Shown here one piece after another: positions 47,366 to 52,921 of a DNA stretch of 52,921 bases. The notes beneath the pieces were generated by a model, which saw only the letters and a program-made list of their open reading frames with translations, was not told the DNA's origin and did not search any database. The translations under genes were made by a program, and so were the position numbers. Each line of letters opens with the position of its first letter. Positions within the stretch are counted from its first letter, which is position 1. Source of the DNA: JBBQVO01 sp038211505 (GTDB taxonomy: Bacteria; Chloroflexota; Dehalococcoidia; DSTF01; JACRBR01); the NCBI GenBank assembly GCA_038211505.1, contig JBBQVO010000003.1, forward strand, positions 1 to 52,921. The letters are read 5' to 3'.

Positions 47366-49531
47366 TCACGGCTGTTCCTCGTCGATCTGCCATGGCCGCC
47401 ACGGGCGTTGCGTCACGTCGATCTCGCCTTTGCGTGCGGTGACCTCCCATCGGCTCTGCGATCCTTCGCGCCAGAAGCGCAGATCGACGTTGGCGCTCCC
47501 GATGTCGACGTTCCGTAGCGTCACATCCGGTAGCCACATCGGGAGAGATGGATCGACGTACAGCCGCCTGTTCGGCGCATCGGCTTGCATCCCCAGTATC
47601 GACTGCAGGAGATGAAAGACTGAGGCCGCCGCCCAGGCCTGGGGTACGTTGGCGCCGTGGTACAGCACGGGAAAGCTTCCGGGCGTGCGTTCGATCCCCG
47701 CATAGAGTTCCGGCAATCGGTACGCATCGAAGTGGCTGGCTGCCTCCGAGATATCGCGGGCAACCCGCGCCGCTTCGTCGCGGAAGCCGTACCGCGCGAA
47801 GCCCGCCGCAAGAATTCCGTTGTCGTGCGGCCAGACGGAGCCGAGCTGGTACGAGAACGGATTGTAGGCCGGATTCGTCGCCGACAGCGTGCGGATGCCC
47901 CAGCCGCTCCACATGTCGGGCTGTAGCAACCGCTGCACGACGCGCTCCGCGTGCTCCGGCGATGCGATACCGCTCCAGAGCAGATGGCCGGCATTCGAAA
48001 CGACCGACTTCACCTGCTGCTTGTCGGGATCGAGCGCGAACGCATACGTGCCAATCTCTTCACACCAGAATGCCGCCTCGAACCGCTCGCGCAGCGCCGC
48101 CGCTTTTCGCCGTAACTCCGTCGCGCGATTCGCGTCACCACGATGATCGAAGATCTCCGCCATGCGCATCCACGCGTCGAAGACGTACCCCTGAAGCTCG
48201 CAGAGCGCCTTCGGTGAACGAACCTGGCTGCCGTCGGCGTAGACGACCGCATCGCCAGAATCCTTCCACCCCATATTCTCGTAGCCTTGCGTCGAGCGTG
48301 TCTTGTACTCCTGGAACCCGTCGCCGTCGAGGTCGCCGTAGCGGTCGATCCATTCGAGGCAGCGGTCGGCCGTGTCAGCGTAGTCGTCGAGCAGCGCGTC
48401 GTCACCGATCCACTTCCACGTTTCATGCAGCAGGATCAGATAGAGGATCGTCGCGTCGGCGGTGCTGTAGTACGGCGTGTGCGGGATCTTCTTGAAATGC
48501 GCCAGCTCCCCGAACCGCACCTCGTGGGGCATCTTGCCCGGATCGGCGTCGCGCCAGTCATCGGATTCGCTGGCCTGCATGCTCGCCAGCTGCTTCAGTG
48601 TGCCCCGCGCGAGCCCCGGCTCGACGATCATGTTCTGGAGGCTGACGATGAGGCTGTCCCGCCCGAAGATCGTCACGAACCACGGCACGCCCGCCGCCGG
48701 CAACCATAGACGCTCGCCCGCATCGTGGTCGTGTAAGCGCAACGCGCCCATGTCTTCGACGGAGCGATGGAAAAAGCGGTACATGTCCTCGTTGGAGGAC
48801 GTGAGATGCGTCGCACCCTCCACCCACGCTTGGGTGAGCCGGTCGAGTTCGGTGTCGTCGCCGTCATGCGACGTCCGCAGCGGCGCTTTCGTGTGCTGGC
48901 CGTCGATCAGCGTGTAAAAGCAACAGGTGTGCCACGCGCAGCCCGGTTCGAGCTCGATGTCAAACGAGAGACGGCCGTTCGCGTACGTCGGGGGCGACGT
49001 CGCGTTCAGCAGGCGATAGAGGAACGAGCGTTGAAAATCGCGATTCTTGTACGAGGTGCGCATCTCCAGCTCATCGCGATGCCACTCCGAGATGATCCGG
49101 CCGCGACGCACGAAATGCTTGGACTTGACCTCGAAGATGTCGGCGAAGTCCGAGCGGATCGCGATCTCGAGATTAAAGCGGATGGCGTTCAGACCGTAGT
49201 TGTGGACGTCGAGGTCCTCATGCACGCCCTCGCCGATCTTCCGGCCGAGCACCAGGCTGAGCACGCCCTCCGGAATCGGCCCATCCTCCGTTTCGAACGC
49301 GGTGTTCGTCATGAAGACCTGCGATGCGAAATGGGTGACCGCGCTCGACGAAAGACGCTGCCACTTCGTGCCGTTGGCCGAGATTTCGTAGTAGCTCACG
49401 AAGCGCGTGTCGCTGGCGAACACGCCCTGTTCCGTGTCGGCGGAGATGCTGCCGTCGATCTCCGTCACCATGAAGGTGCTGCCCTCATTGATCGTGAGCA
49501 CGGGGGCGCCGACGCTGATCTGAACGGGCAT
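47366..49531 (-). CDS. Glycogen-debranching-like glucosidase (GDE N-terminal domain plus (alpha/alpha)6 barrel)
   Basis: 721 residues from the ATG behind GGAGAGAAG. The N-terminal domain (about 10-200) matches the GDE_N family: GSTFMVTEIDGSISADTEQGVFASDTRFVSYYEI. The (alpha/alpha)6 barrel follows, with AGVPWFVTIFGRDSLIVSLQNM, RFGELAHFKKIPHTPYYSTADATILYLILLHETWKW, YENMGWKDSGDAV and GSVWPHDNGILAAGFARYGF, the motifs of bacterial amylo-alpha-1,6-glucosidase-like proteins (GH63/GH133-like). It is probably cytoplasmic and acts on glycogen or related glucosides, fitting the trehalose gene treZ elsewhere in the window. An inverted repeat lies upstream at 49573-49593. Confidence 0.85.
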   Translation of the reverse strand: MPVQISVGAPVLTINEGSTFMVTEIDGSISADTEQGVFASDTRFVSYYEISANGTKWQRLSSSAVTHFASQVFMTNTAFETEDGPIPEGVLSLVLGRKIGEGVHEDLDVHNYGLNAIRFNLEIAIRSDFADIFEVKSKHFVRRGRIISEWHRDELEMRTSYKNRDFQRSFLYRLLNATSPPTYANGRLSFDIELEPGCAWHTCCFYTLIDGQHTKAPLRTSHDGDDTELDRLTQAWVEGATHLTSSNEDMYRFFHRSVEDMGALRLHDHDAGERLWLPAAGVPWFVTIFGRDSLIVSLQNMIVEPGLARGTLKQLASMQASESDDWRDADPGKMPHEVRFGELAHFKKIPHTPYYSTADATILYLILLHETWKWIGDDALLDDYADTADRCLEWIDRYGDLDGDGFQEYKTRSTQGYENMGWKDSGDAVVYADGSQVRSPKALCELQGYVFDAWMRMAEIFDHRGDANRATELRRKAAALRERFEAAFWCEEIGTYAFALDPDKQQVKSVVSNAGHLLWSGIASPEHAERVVQRLLQPDMWSGWGIRTLSATNPAYNPFSYQLGSVWPHDNGILAAGFARYGFRDEAARVARDISEAASHFDAYRLPELYAGIERTPGSFPVLYHGANVPQAWAAASVFHLLQSILGMQADAPNRRLYVDPSLPMWLPDVTLRNVDIGSANVDLRFWREGSQSRWEVTARKGEIDVTQRPWRPWQIDEEQP

Positions 49532-49901
49532 CTTCTCTCCGTGACTCAGGCGGTGCCCGAGGCGGGCGGTACTTAGTGTTACACCTACACTAACTCCCGA
49601 CACTCGATCCGGCAATCAGTCCGATCCCCCAATTCGCGCTCGCATTCCGCCGTGCCGGGGGGCCACGCGGTTGGGCTGTAGCCGTGCGCAGTTCCGTGAT
49701 GCGTCGCAAACCGAATCTGAGCCGGAACGCGTATCTCATGCTCATGCCGCGCGCTCTCCCTCTCGGATGGTCGCTTGGTCGTCGCACCGCATCGAGCTCT
49801 CGTCGAGCCACGCAGAATCGGCGAGCGAAACCTTGACGATGATCGATTGCGCTGAGGGTCGCGCGGCGCGTAGCATCACGCTCAACAGGGGGAGGGTCTA
49901 C
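49532..49901. other. Non-coding divergent region
   Basis: 370 nt between the debranching-like gene (minus) and the beta-helix gene (plus). It contains one inverted repeat near the debranching gene (49573-49593). A TTGACG at 49833-49838 has no -10 partner. A small minus-strand frame at 49590-49811 is Arg-rich and not convincing. Confidence 0.6.
49573..49593. promoter_or_regulatory. Inverted repeat upstream of the debranching-like gene
   Basis: Perfect 7-bp arms TTAGTGT / ACACTAA with a 7-nt spacer, about 42 nt before the ATG. On the minus strand TTGCCG lies 17 nt from TAGTGT, so the repeat would cover the -10 region: a plausible operator. Confidence 0.45.
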
Positions 49902-51065
49902 ATGCTTATCTCAGGCCGCGCGAATACCATCCTGCTCGTTTTGATCCTCGCAGTCGGCGTCGCCATCGTCGCGATGCTGGCGTCCGGCGTGCGCGGCGGG
50001 CCGCTCGACCCACCGGGATCGCCTGCGTCCACGGCCGGTGTGCGCCAGCCGGGGACGCCGATCACCGCCTTGCCATTCGACATTCAGCAACCTGGCTCGT
50101 ACTACCTGACGGGGAATCTGACGATGGCGGCGCCAGGCACGGGCATCACGATCGACTCAGGCAATGTCACGCTCGACTTCGGCGGATTTACGATTGACGG
50201 CGGGAACGTCGGCTACTCCGGCGTGTACATTCCGTCGCAATTCAACGGCTTCAACCTGCGAGCCATCACCGTGCGCAATGGCATGGCGCAGCACTGGACG
50301 CAGGACGGATTCACCATGGAGTCGGTCGATGGTATCGTCGCTGAAAATCTGCAAGCCAGCTACAACACCCGTGACGGCATCGAGATTTCGAACGGCACGC
50401 TCAGCAATTGCAGTACGAACGGCAACGGCGGCGCCGGCGTGACGTCCCAGGGCGGTGCGACGATTACCGGCTGCACAGCCAAGAACAATCAAGGCGGCGG
50501 GTTTGTCCTGCGAGACAGTTCTGTGCTTCGAGCCTGCACGGCGATCGGAAACGGCGCCGCCGGTATCGACGTCCGCTCGTCGACGGTCGATGGATGCACT
50601 ACGCTCGGGAACATCTATGGCATCGCCGTCGGATTCAACTGCAACGTCCGCAACAACACTGTCTCGGAGAGCGATTCCGACGGCATTCGCGTCGCCTCCC
50701 CGTCGGGTTCAGGCGAGTCGGTGATCACCGAAAACACCGTTGAGGACGCCGGCACCCAGGGCTCCGGAACCGGCATCGTCGTCACGACGCAGAACAACCT
50801 GATCTCGCGGAATCACGTCACCTACTCGCGCGGGCCGGGTATTCAGGTGACCGGATCATTCAACACGATCGATGAAAACAGCACGTTGTCGAACAACGGC
50901 ATCGGGATCGTGGCGGGCGGCAGCAAGAACACGGTCGTCCACAACAATTCGCTTGGCAACGTGAATCAGGGCAACAGCACGAACTACTCCGTCGGCGCCG
51001 GTAACAACTATGGGGGCGTAACCGCGGCTGCCTCGGGGTCGAACCCGTGGTCGAACACGCAGTGA
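49902..51065 (+). CDS. Membrane-anchored or secreted right-handed beta-helix protein
   Basis: 387 residues from ATG, 6 nt after GGGGGAGGG. An N-terminal helix (NTILLVLILAVGVAIVAMLAS) acts as signal or anchor. After a Pro/Ser linker, short repeats of about 22 residues follow (GNVTLDFGGFTIDGGN, NGTLSNCSTNGNGGAGV, GATITGCTAKNNQGGGFV, NNLISRNHVTYSRGPGIQV, SFNTIDENSTLSNNGIGIV), the pattern of parallel beta-helix (NosD/PbH1-like) proteins. It ends in NYGGVTAAASGSNPWSN. It probably acts outside the cell, binding or cleaving polysaccharide. No catalytic residues can be named. Confidence 0.82.
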   Translation: MLISGRANTILLVLILAVGVAIVAMLASGVRGGPLDPPGSPASTAGVRQPGTPITALPFDIQQPGSYYLTGNLTMAAPGTGITIDSGNVTLDFGGFTIDGGNVGYSGVYIPSQFNGFNLRAITVRNGMAQHWTQDGFTMESVDGIVAENLQASYNTRDGIEISNGTLSNCSTNGNGGAGVTSQGGATITGCTAKNNQGGGFVLRDSSVLRACTAIGNGAAGIDVRSSTVDGCTTLGNIYGIAVGFNCNVRNNTVSESDSDGIRVASPSGSGESVITENTVEDAGTQGSGTGIVVTTQNNLISRNHVTYSRGPGIQVTGSFNTIDENSTLSNNGIGIVAGGSKNTVVHNNSLGNVNQGNSTNYSVGAGNNYGGVTAAASGSNPWSNTQ

Positions 51066-51255
51066 GAACGGCAGATCGCCGGGACTACACAGAGCAGGCT
51101 TCTACGGCGCGACGCCAGGCGCTTCATGAAAGTCGATTCCGTCGGCGCCAACGCCGCAGTCAGGTCGTTGTAAGCGGAAACTCGGTGCTCACGCACGTCG
51201 ATCGAACGGGCGCCTCGATCAGACGGTGCCTCGCGCGATAGCGCCGCAAGGCCCG

Positions 51256-51284
51256 TTGACCGCCCAGAGGCTGTTCGCTAGATT
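51256..51284 (+). promoter_or_regulatory. Promoter of the acetyl-CoA synthetase gene
   Basis: -35 TTGACC, 17-nt spacer, -10 TAGATT; start near 51291, leader about 31 nt carrying GAGGGA. Confidence 0.65.
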
Positions 51285-51321
51285 GGGCACCGGCCCGCCA
51301 CGCTCCGTCTGAGGGACATCG

Positions 51322-52921
<1,600 letters not shown>

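Noticed and set aside
49590..49811. 73-codon minus-strand frame in a gap
   Set aside because: Arg-rich with no ribosome site; more likely non-coding promoter DNA.
49833..49861. TTGACG as -35 of the beta-helix gene
   Set aside because: 17 nt downstream reads GGGTCG, no -10; not reported as a promoter.

Overview
The window is GC-rich DNA (by eye well above 60%) packed with genes on both strands. It most resembles a free-living or environmental Chloroflexota (Dehalococcoidia-like) chromosome. The pointers are a 1587-residue fusion of a GT39-like glycosyltransferase to a DUF2298 'YYY' domain, tandem DUF4389 membrane proteins, a GerW/YtfJ-like protein, a STAND-TPR-BTAD regulator, a trigger factor-clpP-clpX block, and many starts that lie 5-8 nt after a TANNNT -10 box (probable leaderless mRNAs). 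The taxonomic call is an inference from family content. No 16S, phage, transposase or CRISPR is present.

Layout. 1-5058: the end of a surface glycosyltransferase with PA14 and NHL-type repeats, a patatin-like lipase, a nucleotidyltransferase-fold protein, a methyltransferase and a degenerate SDR. 5059-9871: purL, two coupled DUF4389 membrane proteins and a small membrane protein, all among short heptameric repeats. 9872-17194: treZ, an orphan HicB-like protein and the giant DUF2298 fusion. 17195-20880: a peptide-type ABC importer (binding protein plus two permeases, no ATPases). 20881-24755: tig, clpP and clpX, closed by a hairpin. 24765-28694: an MNT/HepT pair in which hepT carries a frameshift, then a STAND-TPR-BTAD activator. 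28713-33384: small proteins, a degenerate GGDEF-like protein, a degenerate AAA+ protein and a GT4. 33638-36523: a secreted GH3 glycosidase continuous with a transmembrane helix and a cytoplasmic winged-helix domain. 36616-37194: four tRNAs (Met, Arg, Leu, Val). 37264-41038: a lipoprotein, a YdjM-like protein and a thiol/peroxide group (OsmC, MshD-like GNAT, Bcp) with clear operator-like palindromes. 41064-45494: gerW, ndh, a nickel/cobalt exporter and EthD. 45554-52921: nadE, a glycogen-debranching-like enzyme, a beta-helix protein and acetyl-CoA synthetase (cut by the window end).

The main candidate for something undescribed is the GH3-Ig-TM-winged-helix protein. It looks like a one-component envelope sensor whose ectodomain is a NagZ-type glycosidase and whose cytoplasmic end is an OmpR/PhoB-type (partly reduced) DNA-binding domain. 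Other unusual points are: a heptameric repeat array spliced in frame into purL; a dispersed repeat forming the end of tig; a second DUF4389 gene with no ordinary start codon; an MNT/HepT operon broken at an ATGA stop-start; a rare Arg-GCG tRNA anticodon; catalytically dead AAA+ and GGDEF relatives close together; and two palindromic operators in the promoters of thiol-stress genes.
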